A DNA stretch of 64,000 nt from Desulfatibacillum alkenivorans DSM 16219 (GTDB lineage: Bacteria > Desulfobacterota > Desulfobacteria > Desulfobacterales > Desulfatibacillaceae), in contig NZ_FQZU01000002.1 in NCBI RefSeq assembly GCF_900142135.1, forward strand, positions 124,001 to 188,000. The letters run 5' to 3'. Shown here piece by piece: positions 37,902 to 46,129 of the stretch. Made by a program: the position numbers and the translations under genes. Position 1 is the stretch's first letter. Each line of letters starts with the position of its first letter. Under the pieces are notes generated by a model. That model was not told the DNA's origin. It saw only the letters and a list, made by a program, of their open reading frames with translations, and searched no databases.

Positions 37902-38712
37902 AAAAGTCCGGAAAAACAGGTACAAAAAAAGCACCGCTCCCGCAAAGACCAATTTTAAAAAGGTCTTCTTGCGGTGCTTTGTGGGGACGGGGCTGCTGGC
38001 GGGACTGGCCCTTTTTGCGGTCCTGTCCATCCTGGTGTACGACGTGTTCACCCAAAGCCCGTATTTCAACGCCAAGGATATTGAAATCCGGGGAAACAGC
38101 AGGCTTTCGGCCCAGGATGTTTTGGATCAGGCCGGCCTGAGTTTGGGGGATAACATCCTCTCCGTCAGCCTGAAAAAAGTGCAGGACAGCGTGACGGCCC
38201 ATCCCTGGGTATCCAAGGCCAAGGTCCGCAGGAACCTGCCCGATAAAATGACCATAACCGTTACGGAGCGCAAGGCCATAGCCGTCCTGGATCTGGGCGA
38301 GGCTTTTCTCATGGACGCCCAGGGCGAAATTTTCAAACGCTTTGAAGCGGCGGATCCCAGGGACCTGCCCATAATCACCGGGTTGAAATTCTCCGACATC
38401 AGCGTGGCCGGAGAGAAAATGTCTCCGGTTTATGAGGCGGTTTACGAGTTTCTGAAAGTTAAAAAAGAATACGAATGGGCTTTGCCCTGCTCAAGCGTCG
38501 CCGCCATCCGGGTGGATAGAGACATGGGGTTGACCCTGGTTTCCCGGGAACCGGAATTCGCCGTGCGTTTTGGCTACGGAGACTACGCCAACAAGCTCAT
38601 GCGGCTGAATCAGGTGCTTTTAAAATGCAATAAGGAGCAGGGAATAGAGGTGGCATTGATAGACATTGTGGACGTGGACCGGGTGGTCGTGCGTCCCCGG
38701 GAGGAGGTGTAG
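37888..38712 (+). CDS. ftsQ: Cell division protein FtsQ/DivIB
   Basis: FtsQ is the scaffold of the FtsQLB complex. The 274-residue protein has a very basic cytoplasmic tail and one membrane helix (about 32-53). A POTRA domain follows (FNAKDIEIRGNSRLSAQDVL to ERKAIAVL) and then the FtsQ beta domain, with LPIITGL. GGAGG lies 6 bases before the TTG at 37888; TTG 37891 and GTG 37894 are alternatives. It starts inside murB and ends 2 bases before ftsA. Confidence 0.92.
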   Translation: MLVRKKVRKNRYKKSTAPAKTNFKKVFLRCFVGTGLLAGLALFAVLSILVYDVFTQSPYFNAKDIEIRGNSRLSAQDVLDQAGLSLGDNILSVSLKKVQDSVTAHPWVSKAKVRRNLPDKMTITVTERKAIAVLDLGEAFLMDAQGEIFKRFEAADPRDLPIITGLKFSDISVAGEKMSPVYEAVYEFLKVKKEYEWALPCSSVAAIRVDRDMGLTLVSREPEFAVRFGYGDYANKLMRLNQVLLKCNKEQGIEVALIDIVDVDRVVVRPREEV

Positions 38713-38714
38713 GT

Positions 38715-39941
38715 ATGCGCAGTCAGGGTGAGTTGATCGTGGGGCTGGATATAGGCACCACAAAAATCTGCGCGGCGGTGGGAGAGGTCACTGAGGAAGG
38801 CGTTCAGATTGTGGGAATCGGGCACCATCCGTCCGACGGGCTGCGAAAAGGCGTCGTGGTGAACATCGAATCCACTGTGGAGTCCATCAGGAAAGCTGTG
38901 CAGGAAGCCGAACTCATGGCTGGGTGCGATATCTCCAATGTCTACGCCGGAATTGCCGGAGGCCATGTGGCCGGTTTTAACAGTAACGGCATCATCGCCA
39001 TCAAAGGAAACGAAATTACGCCCGCGGACAAGGAACGGGTTCTGGAAGCGGCCAGAGCCGTAGCCATTCCCCAGGACAGGGAGATTATCCACGTCCTGCC
39101 CCAGGAATACATTGTGGACGGCGAGCGGGGCATCCGCAACCCGGTGGGCATGGCCGGCGTCAGGCTGGAGGCTAACATCCATGTGGTGACCGGCGCTTCC
39201 GCGGCGGCCCAGAATATTGTCAAATGCGCGCAAAAGGCGGATCTGGACGTGCTGGAAATGGTCCTGGAACCCCTGGCTTCCAGCGAGGCCGTTCTCATTC
39301 CCGAGGAAAGGGACCTGGGCGTCGCACTCATTGACATCGGCGGCGGAACCACGGACCTGGCGGTTTTCACGAAAAACTGCATCCGCCACACATACGTTTT
39401 GCCCCTGGGCGGCGCCAACCTGACCAACGATATATCCATCGGGTTGCGGGCGCCCTTGGTGGACGCTGAAAAGATCAAGCAATATTACGGAACCTGCGCT
39501 TCCGGAAAAATCGGGAAGGACGATTCCATAGAAATTCCCGGCGTGGGAGGGCGTAAAGCCCGCAAGCTGCCCCGGCAGATCCTGGGGGAAATCCTGGAGC
39601 CCAGGGTGCAGGAAATGTTTGAGCTGTTGGATCAGGAGCTATGGAGAGCTGGCATGAAAAACAATATCAGCTCGGGCGTTGTGCTTACGGGAGGCGCAGT
39701 GCTCCTGGACGGTATGGCGGAGATTGCAGAGCAGGTGTTCAACGTGCCGGCTCGCATAGGCAAGCCCGCCGGAGTCACCGGCCTGGTGGATATGGTCAAT
39801 AGCCCCATGTACGCCACGGCCGTGGGCCTGGTGCTTTACGGCGCCAGGAATCAAAACCCGGGTCATTCCCGCCTCAGGGAAAAGGGAATGTTCGACAAGT
39901 TAGTCAATTGGCTGAAGAAATGGTTTAAAGACGTTGTATAA
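38715..39941 (+). CDS. ftsA: Cell division protein FtsA
   Basis: FtsA is the actin-like protein that tethers FtsZ to the membrane and recruits the divisome. The 408-residue protein has the phosphate-1 motif VGLDIGTTKICAAVGE, phosphate-2 DIGGGTTDLAVF, VVLTGGAVLLDGM, and the C-terminal amphipathic membrane-targeting helix (FDKLVNWLKKWFKDVV). The ATG at 38715 lies 2 bases after ftsQ. It is followed by an 85-base gap with a weak AGCCGGC/GCCGGCT hairpin. Confidence 0.96.
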   Translation: MRSQGELIVGLDIGTTKICAAVGEVTEEGVQIVGIGHHPSDGLRKGVVVNIESTVESIRKAVQEAELMAGCDISNVYAGIAGGHVAGFNSNGIIAIKGNEITPADKERVLEAARAVAIPQDREIIHVLPQEYIVDGERGIRNPVGMAGVRLEANIHVVTGASAAAQNIVKCAQKADLDVLEMVLEPLASSEAVLIPEERDLGVALIDIGGGTTDLAVFTKNCIRHTYVLPLGGANLTNDISIGLRAPLVDAEKIKQYYGTCASGKIGKDDSIEIPGVGGRKARKLPRQILGEILEPRVQEMFELLDQELWRAGMKNNISSGVVLTGGAVLLDGMAEIAEQVFNVPARIGKPAGVTGLVDMVNSPMYATAVGLVLYGARNQNPGHSRLREKGMFDKLVNWLKKWFKDVV

Positions 39942-40026
39942 CGGTTATAGTTTCTGGCGAAAACAGCCGGCGGGTTTTAGGGGGCTTTGCCGGCTAACAT
40001 GAAGCCATGCAACAGGAGGAAAGAAT

Positions 40027-41253
40027 ATGTCAGACATGATGTTTAAAATGGTGCCCAAGGAGAAGTCTGCAAGGATCAAAGTGATCGGCGCCGGCGGCGC
40101 AGGCGGAAACGCAGTCAACAACATGATCGAGGCGGGCCTGGACGGGGTGAACTTCATCGTCGCCAACACGGACTCCCAGGCCCTCATGGCCAGCAAGGCC
40201 TCCACCAAAATCCAGTTGGGCGAACGCCTCACCGAAGGCCTGGGCGCAGGCGCCAAACCGGAAATCGGCAAGGCCGCGGCGGAAGAAAACCAGGAGGAAA
40301 TCAAAAAGGCGCTGGAAGGCAGCCACATGGTTTTCATCACCGCGGGCCTGGGCGGCGGCACCGGAACCGGAGCAGCTCCGGTCATCGCAAAGATCTGCAA
40401 GGATTTGGGCGTGCTCACCGTAGGCGTGGTTACCAGACCCTTTAAGTTTGAGGGCAAGAAAAGAACCAGAATGGCCATGGAAGGGCTGGAGCGCCTCAAG
40501 GAAAACGCCGATACGGTCATCACCATTCCCAACGATCGTTTGCGGACCCTGGCCGAAAAAGGCACCTCCATGGTGGACATGTTCAAAAGGGCGGACGAGG
40601 TGCTTCTGCACTCGGTGCGCGGCATTACGGACCTGATCATGAAAACCGGCCTGGTCAACCTGGATTTCGCCGACGTGCGCTCCACCATGGATAAAGCGGG
40701 CATGGCCCTCATGGGCATCGGCATGGGCCGGGGCGAAAACCGCGCCCTGGACGCCGCCGAACGCGCCCTGTACCATCCCCTGCTGGAAGACCTGTCCATC
40801 AGCGGCGCCCGCGGCGTGCTCATGAACATCACCAGCGGCTCAGACATCAGCCTGGACGAAGTGGCCGAAGCCTCCGAACGCATCCACGAGGAAGCCGGAG
40901 ACGACGCGGACATCATCTGGGGCTGCGTTGTGGATGAAAACATGGGCGACGAAGTGCGGGTCACTCTTATCGCAACCGGCATCGGCTCCGATGCTCCCGG
41001 CGGCCTTAAGCAGCCCGTGCCCATCAGCGAACCCAGGGGGCGCCAGGAGGCGGCGCCGCGCGGCAGGGTCAGGGACGTCACGCCGGACGACCTGGAGAAC
41101 GTCCTGGATCTGGACGAGCCCACTTTCATGCGCTCCCGCCAACAGCGGGCCGTAGGCGAGTCGGCCAGGTCCATGTACCGGGGATACCAGAGCTATATTT
41201 CGGAGGACGACGACCTGGATCGCCCCACTTTCATGCGCAAGACCGCGGATTAG
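40027..41253 (+). CDS. ftsZ: Cell division GTPase FtsZ
   Basis: FtsZ polymerises into the division ring. The 408-residue protein has the tubulin signature [15 protein letters not shown] (about 104-118) and the T7 loop [11 protein letters not shown], and both GTPase subdomains are complete. The variable tail ends in a conserved C-terminal peptide, [13 protein letters not shown], the binding site for FtsA and ZapD-type partners. Unusually a second PTFMR (365-369, in [14 protein letters not shown]) lies 35 residues before the terminal one (400-404). AGGAGG precedes the ATG. It closes the dcw cluster. Confidence 0.97.
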   Translation: MSDMMFKMVPKEKSARIKVIGAGGAGGNAVNNMIEAGLDGVNFIVANTDSQALMASKASTKIQLGERLTEGLGAGAKPEIGKAAAEENQEEIKKALEGSHMVFITAGLGGGTGTGAAPVIAKICKDLGVLTVGVVTRPFKFEGKKRTRMAMEGLERLKENADTVITIPNDRLRTLAEKGTSMVDMFKRADEVLLHSVRGITDLIMKTGLVNLDFADVRSTMDKAGMALMGIGMGRGENRALDAAERALYHPLLEDLSISGARGVLMNITSGSDISLDEVAEASERIHEEAGDDADIIWGCVVDENMGDEVRVTLIATGIGSDAPGGLKQPVPISEPRGRQEAAPRGRVRDVTPDDLENVLDLDEPTFMRSRQQRAVGESARSMYRGYQSYISEDDDLDRPTFMRKTAD

Positions 41254-41286
41254 TCCCAATCGGTCTCGCGAGCCGGGAGAAGGCAG

Positions 41287-42930
41287 GTGGGTAAAAGAGG
41301 AAGCAAAGCTCCTTCATCCGTAAGGGAATCCGGAGCAGTCAGGAAAAACTGGCGCAATCGATTGAGCATCGCCCTGGCTTTTCCCAACTCCTATCAGGTG
41401 GGCATGTCCAACCTGGGCTTCCAGACGGTTTACCACCTGTTCAACCGCTTCGGCCACGTGGTGTGCGAAAGGGTTTTCAGCCCGGTTCAAGGCGCGCCCG
41501 AGTCCGTGGAAAGCAAACAGGCTCTTAACGCTTTTGATGTAATCGCTTTTTCATTGTCGTTTGAGAACGACTACCCAAACATTCTTTCCATGTTGCATGC
41601 GGGAGGCGTCCCGTTACGGTCTGACAAGCGAGACGCCTCCCATCCCCTAGTGATCGCCGGGGGGGTGGGATGTTTTATGAATCCCGAACCCCTGGCGATT
41701 TTTATTGACGCATTCATCCTGGGCGAGGCCGAGCCCGTCATTGATCAACTTGTGGAAAACCTGGATTTGGAAAAGCCAAAGGAGCAGGTGCTGGCGGACC
41801 TGGCCGCCAACGTTCCCGGCGCGTACGTCCCTTCATTTTACCAACCCGAATACAAGGAGGATGGAACCCTCCTCTCCATGAATCCCGATCCCGGCGCTCC
41901 CGAAACCATTGAACGGGTGTATTTAAAGGACGTGGATCAGGCGCCCGCCGTTACAAAAATATATACCGAAGACACGACCTTCGACAACACCTGCCTGGTT
42001 GAGGTCAGCCGGGGCTGCCCGCATGGGTGCCGGTTTTGCACTGTGGGGTATATCTATCGGCCTGTCAGGTTTCGGTCCGAAAAGGTGCTTTTGGATTGCC
42101 TGGACCAGGGCCTGGAGCACACCAAAAAAATAGGGCTCATGGGCGCGGCCGTGTCGGATCTGCCCTGCCTGGACGAGTTATGCAGGCGGGGAGAGGCGAC
42201 CGAGGCTATTTTGTCCTTTTCTTCGTTCCGGGCCAATAACATGAGCGAGGATTTGGTCAAGTCCCTGGCGCGCGGCAAGGTCAAGACCGCCACCCTGGCG
42301 CCCGAGGCCGGATCCCAGCGCATGCGGGACGTGATTAAGAAGCACATCACGGAACAAGACATCCTGGACGCCGCCCAGATTCTGGTGGAGGCGGGCATAC
42401 CCAACCTCAAGCTGTATTTTATGGTGGGCCTGCCCACGGAAACCAAAGAGGACGTGGAGGAAATCGTCGCTCTGACCAAACGCATCAAGCACCGGTTCCT
42501 CAAAGCCAGCCAGCCCATCGGTCGCATCGGAACCATCCACATCAGCCTGAACTCCTTCGTGCCCAAGCCGTTCACGCCTTTTCAATGGGCGCCCATGGAC
42601 GATTTAAAAACGCTCAAACAGAAGATCAAACAGGTGAAAAACGGCCTGGCAAGGGTGGCCAACGTGACCGTCGCGGCTGATGTGCCCAGGTGGGCCTTCA
42701 TCCAGGCTTTGATCGCGCGGGGAGACCGGCGGGTCGGCGAAATCCTGGAACTGGCCCATAAAAATAACGGCAACTGGCCCCAGACCCTCAAACAAACTCC
42801 CGTCAACCCGGACTTTTACGTCACCCGTCAGCGCTCTCCCGAAGAAGTCTTCCCCTGGGATTTCATCGATAACCGCACCCGCAAGCAGTTCCTGTTGAAC
42901 GAATACAACCGGGCATTGGCGTTGGATTAA
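41287..42930 (+). CDS. B12-binding/radical SAM protein (TIGR03960-like)
   Basis: A 547-residue radical SAM enzyme of unknown reaction. The N-terminal part (IALAFPNSYQVGMSNLGFQTV to IAGGVGCFMNPEPLAIFIDAF) resembles a B12-binding-like domain. The radical SAM core has the cluster motif CPHGCRFCTVGY (near residue 245) and LAPEAGSQRMRD. The order matches the uncharacterised TIGR03960 family, which usually has a DUF2344 partner; none is adjacent here. The GTG start follows GGGAG. It lies 33 bases after ftsZ and could be cotranscribed with dcw. Confidence 0.8.
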   Translation: MGKRGSKAPSSVRESGAVRKNWRNRLSIALAFPNSYQVGMSNLGFQTVYHLFNRFGHVVCERVFSPVQGAPESVESKQALNAFDVIAFSLSFENDYPNILSMLHAGGVPLRSDKRDASHPLVIAGGVGCFMNPEPLAIFIDAFILGEAEPVIDQLVENLDLEKPKEQVLADLAANVPGAYVPSFYQPEYKEDGTLLSMNPDPGAPETIERVYLKDVDQAPAVTKIYTEDTTFDNTCLVEVSRGCPHGCRFCTVGYIYRPVRFRSEKVLLDCLDQGLEHTKKIGLMGAAVSDLPCLDELCRRGEATEAILSFSSFRANNMSEDLVKSLARGKVKTATLAPEAGSQRMRDVIKKHITEQDILDAAQILVEAGIPNLKLYFMVGLPTETKEDVEEIVALTKRIKHRFLKASQPIGRIGTIHISLNSFVPKPFTPFQWAPMDDLKTLKQKIKQVKNGLARVANVTVAADVPRWAFIQALIARGDRRVGEILELAHKNNGNWPQTLKQTPVNPDFYVTRQRSPEEVFPWDFIDNRTRKQFLLNEYNRALALD

Positions 42931-43080
42931 CCGCATCCGCAAGGCTCGCCTGTCAATGGGTATGGGCAGCCCCGGCGCAGTGGTATCGTTCTGGGATCGT
43001 AAAGCGATATGACGTAAACCCTTGCAGAAACTGGTAACCCTAATCGTTTGCCGAACCAAAAATTTGCCCCGCGTGGGTAG

Positions 43081-43107
43081 CCCTGGCAGAGCAGTATCCT
43101 GCCAGGG
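43081..43107 (-). repeat. CCCTGGCA palindromic repeat, copy 3
   Basis: Read on the minus strand it is CCCTGGCA, GGATACTGCTC, TGCCAGGG, then GCTACCC, matching 14252-14278 with one change in the loop. It shares the flank with copies 1 and 2, so the unit is longer than the hairpin itself. Confidence 0.85.
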
Positions 43108-43186
43108 TGCGCAAGCGCATGTAATACGGCCTTTGCGAAGCCTGAAACCGAAAACCTTGGAACAGCGGACGCCCTTCCCACCTCCG

Positions 43187-43249
43187 CCCTCTCGTTCCCA
43201 TGCTTCGCCCTCTCGTTCCCAATCTTCGCCTTCTCGTTCCCATGCTTCG
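43187..43249 (+). repeat. Three tandem 21-base repeats
   Basis: Units at 43187-43207, 43208-43228 and 43229-43249 follow the pattern CCCTCTCGTTCCCATGCTTCG with one to three changes each. The last is followed by CGTGGGAATGG, which pairs with the TTCCCATG of the unit. There are no spacers, so this is not CRISPR. Confidence 0.9.
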
Positions 43250-43407
43250 CGTGGGAATGGACACTGAACTATCTGAAATCATAGGCTTTGATTGCGTTTG
43301 TCTGCTTTGTCGAAGCCAATTTAATCAAGGATTCAACCAATGCCATACGCCCGCCGGCCATCCTTGATTTCTGCAAACTTCCCCGGCCGCGCCTTTTGCG
43401 CTTTACG

Positions 43408-43433
43408 CCCAGGCAAAAACCGCCTTGCCTGGG
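43408..43433. repeat. CCCAGGCA hairpin, copy 2
   Basis: CCCAGGCA (43408-43415) and TGCCTGGG (43426-43433) are exact complements, as at 14533-14559. Confidence 0.6.
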
Positions 43434-43635
43434 CCACCCAAAACAAGGCGCGGCAAGCCGTGCGGCACTGTTTTATTTGGCCGTAGGAGATGGATTCGAT
43501 TTGTAGGCGCAGGGCTTGCCTGGCATTAAAGCGCAGGGACCGCACGACTAAACAAAAAGCGCTTCGCGCGTCCGAGAGGCGTTCATGGGCGACGGCTTCA
43601 ATCTTCCACGTCATGTCGCTCGACCTTGCAGATAT

Positions 43636-43783
43636 TTGTTGGGTTTCGCAAGCTCTAACCAACCTACGTTTCTTCTATAAAGATAGTAGGTTGGGTAGAG
43701 TTTTGTTTGGCTTCCATGGCCGTGGGGCTGTCAACTTCCAATCACATTTTTAAGAACCCACACGGATTGCACGAAACCCAACA
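43636..43783. repeat. TTGGGTTTCGC-ended palindromic element, copy 1
   Basis: The outer ends TTGTTGGGTTTCG and CGAAACCCAACA are inverted repeats. An inner inverted pair (CCAACCTAC near 43659 and GTAGGTTGG near 43686) forms a hairpin followed by GTAGAG. The same architecture appears at 59852-60067. There is no coding capacity, so this would be a non-autonomous, REP/MITE-like element. Confidence 0.75.
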
Positions 43784-43788
43784 TTTTT

Positions 43789-44397
43789 TCAATTTTTCTC
43801 CAAACACCCCCGGCAAATCATTTTTCCGTTGGATTCGCACAGCTTGGATTCCATGACCGGCTCGCCGCATTCGGCGCAGGGCTTGGATTGGAGGATGTTG
43901 GCCTTGGCCGGCATTTCAATGGAGGCGGGCTTGAGATCGAAAATATTGTCCGGGTCCTGGTCCAGTATCAGGTTGGATCGTTCGTGATGCAATTCCCAGA
44001 AACGTTTGTTCTCCTCTTCCGTGGCGGTATCCGCCAGACGTTTTTTGACCAGGGCCATGTGCTCGTCGGACAATCTGAAAGCGCCGGGCTTCATGGACAC
44101 CCTCACGCCTTTACCGGTTTTGCGGCTTAACAGAGAGAAGGCCGCCTTGCCGTAGTCCTTGTACAAAAGGTTGCCCTTGCCGAAGGTGCAGCCGGTCAGC
44201 ACCTGGATGGCGTCCACCATGCAGGCGTCGGTTTCCACCACGGCCACCAGGTCTTCATCTTCCGATTTATTTTCCTTAAGCCACGCCAAAGCGGCTTTAG
44301 CGCCCTTAAAGCCTGTAGCCAGGCCCGGGCAGATGTGCCCGTGGAAATCGGCGCATTGTTTGAATTCGTCGCTTTGCAAAATTTCCTGTGCGTTCAT
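43789..44397 (-). CDS. FmdE-family protein with C-terminal zinc finger
   Basis: FmdE-like proteins were named from the tungsten formylmethanofuran dehydrogenase operon; the biochemical role is not established. The 202-residue protein has the typical N-terminus HGHICPGLATGFKGAKAAL (about 18-36) with conserved His/Cys, and TDACMVDAIQVLTGCTFGKGNL. It ends in a two-CxxC zinc-ribbon-like domain (CAECGEPVMESKLC, then CRGC). ATG 44397 follows AGGGAGG. It lies downstream of rsmA on the same strand; two palindromes (44503-44518, 44525-44536) separate them. Confidence 0.82.
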   Translation of the reverse strand: MNAQEILQSDEFKQCADFHGHICPGLATGFKGAKAALAWLKENKSEDEDLVAVVETDACMVDAIQVLTGCTFGKGNLLYKDYGKAAFSLLSRKTGKGVRVSMKPGAFRLSDEHMALVKKRLADTATEEENKRFWELHHERSNLILDQDPDNIFDLKPASIEMPAKANILQSKPCAECGEPVMESKLCESNGKMICRGCLEKN

Positions 44398-44502
44398 GCC
44401 AAAACCTCCCTGAAGTGAATGAAAGCAAAATCCGGCCAGGCCGTCCTGCATCTTAGTCTGCGTTACAACCCTATCGGCATCAATGGTATACCAACAGGCA
44501 TA

Positions 44503-44536
44503 AGAACATAAATGTTCTACTCAGGCAATGCATTGC
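44503..44536. promoter_or_regulatory. Two palindromes upstream of the FmdE gene
   Basis: AGAACAT-AA-ATGTTCT (44503-44518) and GCAATGCATTGC (44525-44536) are two perfect palindromes centred 20 bases apart, about 105-140 bases upstream of the FmdE start. They could be operator sites; the binding protein is unknown. Confidence 0.35.
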
Positions 44537-44569
44537 AACGAACCTAATGGAATTTTACCTGGGATGGGG

Positions 44570-45439
44570 CTATTGGATTTGCTTGCCCGCAGCCTTGGCC
44601 AGGGCGACGAACTCGTCCACGGACAAGGTCTCGGCCCGGCGTTGAGGGGCGATTCCCGCTTCGTCCAGGGCGGCTTGCGCCTGATCGCCGGAAAAAGGCA
44701 GTTCGCTGTTGGACAGGGCGTTTTTAAGGGTTTTTCTTCTTTTGGCGAAGGCTGCTTTGACTACCGCGAACAGGATGTCTTCATTCACTGCGGGATCGGG
44801 TTCCTTAAAGAAAAACTCCAGAACCTGAGAGTCAACCTGGGGTTTGGGGTAGAAATGCGCCGGCCCCAACGAGTAAAGCACCCGGATGCGGGAGGAGTAT
44901 TGGGCCAGGACCGTAATGCGTCCGTAATCCTTGCCGCCGGGTTCGGCCATGATGCGCCGGGCCAGTTCGGTCTGGAACATGAGGGCGGCTTTTTTAAATA
45001 AATCGCGGTTTTGAATTAAGCGGATCAAGACCTGGGAGGAAATGTTGTAGGGCAGGTTGGCCGCTACAACCATGTTTCCGCCGGCCTGCCCGGCAATCCT
45101 TCTGATGTCGGTTTTCAGGATGTCCTGGTTCAGGATGGTTATGTTGCTCAAGCCCAGGGATTCGATTTGATTTTCCAGAACCTTGGCCAGATTGGAGTCC
45201 CATTCCACGGCGATTACTTGCTTTGCCTTGCGGCTCATGGGAATAGTCAAAGCGCCCAGGCCGGGGCCTATTTCCAAAACCGAGTCGTCCGGCGAAAGGT
45301 CCGCTCGTTCAACGCACGCCCGGGCGGTCGCCGGGTCGGCCAGGAAGTTCTGGCCCTTTGCTTTTTTGGGTTTTAAGTCAAAAGCAGCCAGCAGCGCTTT
45401 GGCGGAAAGGGCTCTGTTATTTGTTTCGTAATCATTCAT
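44570..45439 (-). CDS. rsmA: 16S rRNA dimethyladenosine transferase RsmA (KsgA)
   Basis: RsmA dimethylates A1518 and A1519 in helix 45 during 30S assembly. The 289-residue protein has KAKGQNFLADPATARACVE, the SAM-binding EIGPGLGALTIPM (about 57-69), DILKTD, and the catalytic NLPYNISSQVL. The C-terminal helical domain is complete (FAKRRKTLKNAL). It is transcribed away from the winged-helix gene and toward the FmdE gene. Confidence 0.96.
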   Translation of the reverse strand: MNDYETNNRALSAKALLAAFDLKPKKAKGQNFLADPATARACVERADLSPDDSVLEIGPGLGALTIPMSRKAKQVIAVEWDSNLAKVLENQIESLGLSNITILNQDILKTDIRRIAGQAGGNMVVAANLPYNISSQVLIRLIQNRDLFKKAALMFQTELARRIMAEPGGKDYGRITVLAQYSSRIRVLYSLGPAHFYPKPQVDSQVLEFFFKEPDPAVNEDILFAVVKAAFAKRRKTLKNALSNSELPFSGDQAQAALDEAGIAPQRRAETLSVDEFVALAKAAGKQIQ

Positions 45440-45531
45440 GATTCTATTATAACCGAAGCAACTGAAAAAATCATTTGTAAATTGTTTGTTAGGAGTTAAA
45501 TGCCAGAACCCTTTTTAATTCCTTAAAATAC

Positions 45532-45561
45532 TTGACTTTTGGTTTGCCCCTCGTCTATGAA
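45532..45561 (+). promoter_or_regulatory. Putative promoter for the winged-helix gene
   Basis: TTGACT (45532-45537) and TATGAA (45556-45561) are 18 bases apart, about 45 bases before the start codon at 45607. Confidence 0.45.
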
Positions 45562-45606
45562 ACATTAGTAGAAAAAGCAAAATGCCTAGTAAAGGAGAAT
45601 GGGGAG

Positions 45607-45996
45607 ATGGATAAGGCGGACAAAGAAAAGCGCAATATGAGCCTGGACAGGATGGTAAAACTTTTTCTTCAGTACTACCGCATTCCTACCAAAAAAGATC
45701 TTGAAAAGCTCATGGACAGGATCGACAGGCTGGAAAAAACCATCAAGACAAAAGTCGTGGAAGCCGGAAAAATCCGGGGCCGGTCGGTCCGGAAAAAGGA
45801 AGATCCCGGCGTCGGCATGACCGCCTCCGACCTGGTTGAGGAGGTTATTCGCGCTTCCGGCGACACAGGAATAGGCATCCCAGCCATCAAGGACGCCACC
45901 GGATTTGAAGATAAAAAGTTGCGCAATATCATATTCCGCCTGAACAAATTAGGCCGGATCACCCGAAAATCCAGAGGGGTGTACATCGTTCCCTGA
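45607..45996 (+). CDS. Unknown small protein with coiled coil and predicted winged-helix C-terminus
   Basis: I do not recognise a named family. The 129-residue protein is very basic. An N-terminal helix (MVKLFLQYYRIPTKKDLEKL) runs into a leucine-spaced coiled coil (about 35-60). A Lys/Arg-rich linker follows, then a domain (about 72-129) reading like a winged helix: ...IGIPAIKDATGFEDKKLRN, then RLNKLGRITR and KSRGVYIV as the wing. ATG 45607 follows GGGGAG. It is flanked by a promoter and a strong terminator, so it is a single-gene unit. A nucleic-acid-binding role is inference. Confidence 0.6.
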   Translation: MDKADKEKRNMSLDRMVKLFLQYYRIPTKKDLEKLMDRIDRLEKTIKTKVVEAGKIRGRSVRKKEDPGVGMTASDLVEEVIRASGDTGIGIPAIKDATGFEDKKLRNIIFRLNKLGRITRKSRGVYIVP

Positions 45997-46047
45997 TTTT
46001 TTTCCAATCCGGTTGTTGATCTAAGGCTGTTCCGCCTTATATTGTTT

Positions 46048-46092
46048 AAAGGCCCGCTCCCCGTTTTTTGGAGGGACACGGGCCTTTGAATT
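46048..46092 (+). terminator. Terminator after the winged-helix gene
   Basis: AAAGGCCCG (46048-46056) pairs with CGGGCCTTT (46079-46087) with an inner CTCC/GGAG stem, followed by GAATTTT. It isolates the upstream single gene from the M16 peptidase gene. Confidence 0.75.
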
Positions 46093-46129
46093 TTAATCCC
46101 GGTCACCCTCATAAAGGATTTCTAACGCC

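Larger units (their letters stand above)
42931..43788. other. Repeat-rich intergenic region
   Basis: These 858 bases hold no gene I can support. In order they carry a CCCTGGCA palindrome (43081-43107), three 21-base tandem units (43187-43249), a CCCAGGCA hairpin (43408-43433), and a 148-base element with TTGTTGGGTTTCG ends (43636-43783). Short ORFs across them are in-frame accidents of repeat sequence. Confidence 0.6.

Noticed and set aside
43187-43249. Possible CRISPR array
   Set aside because: The 21-base units are directly adjacent with no spacers, and there are no cas genes in the window.
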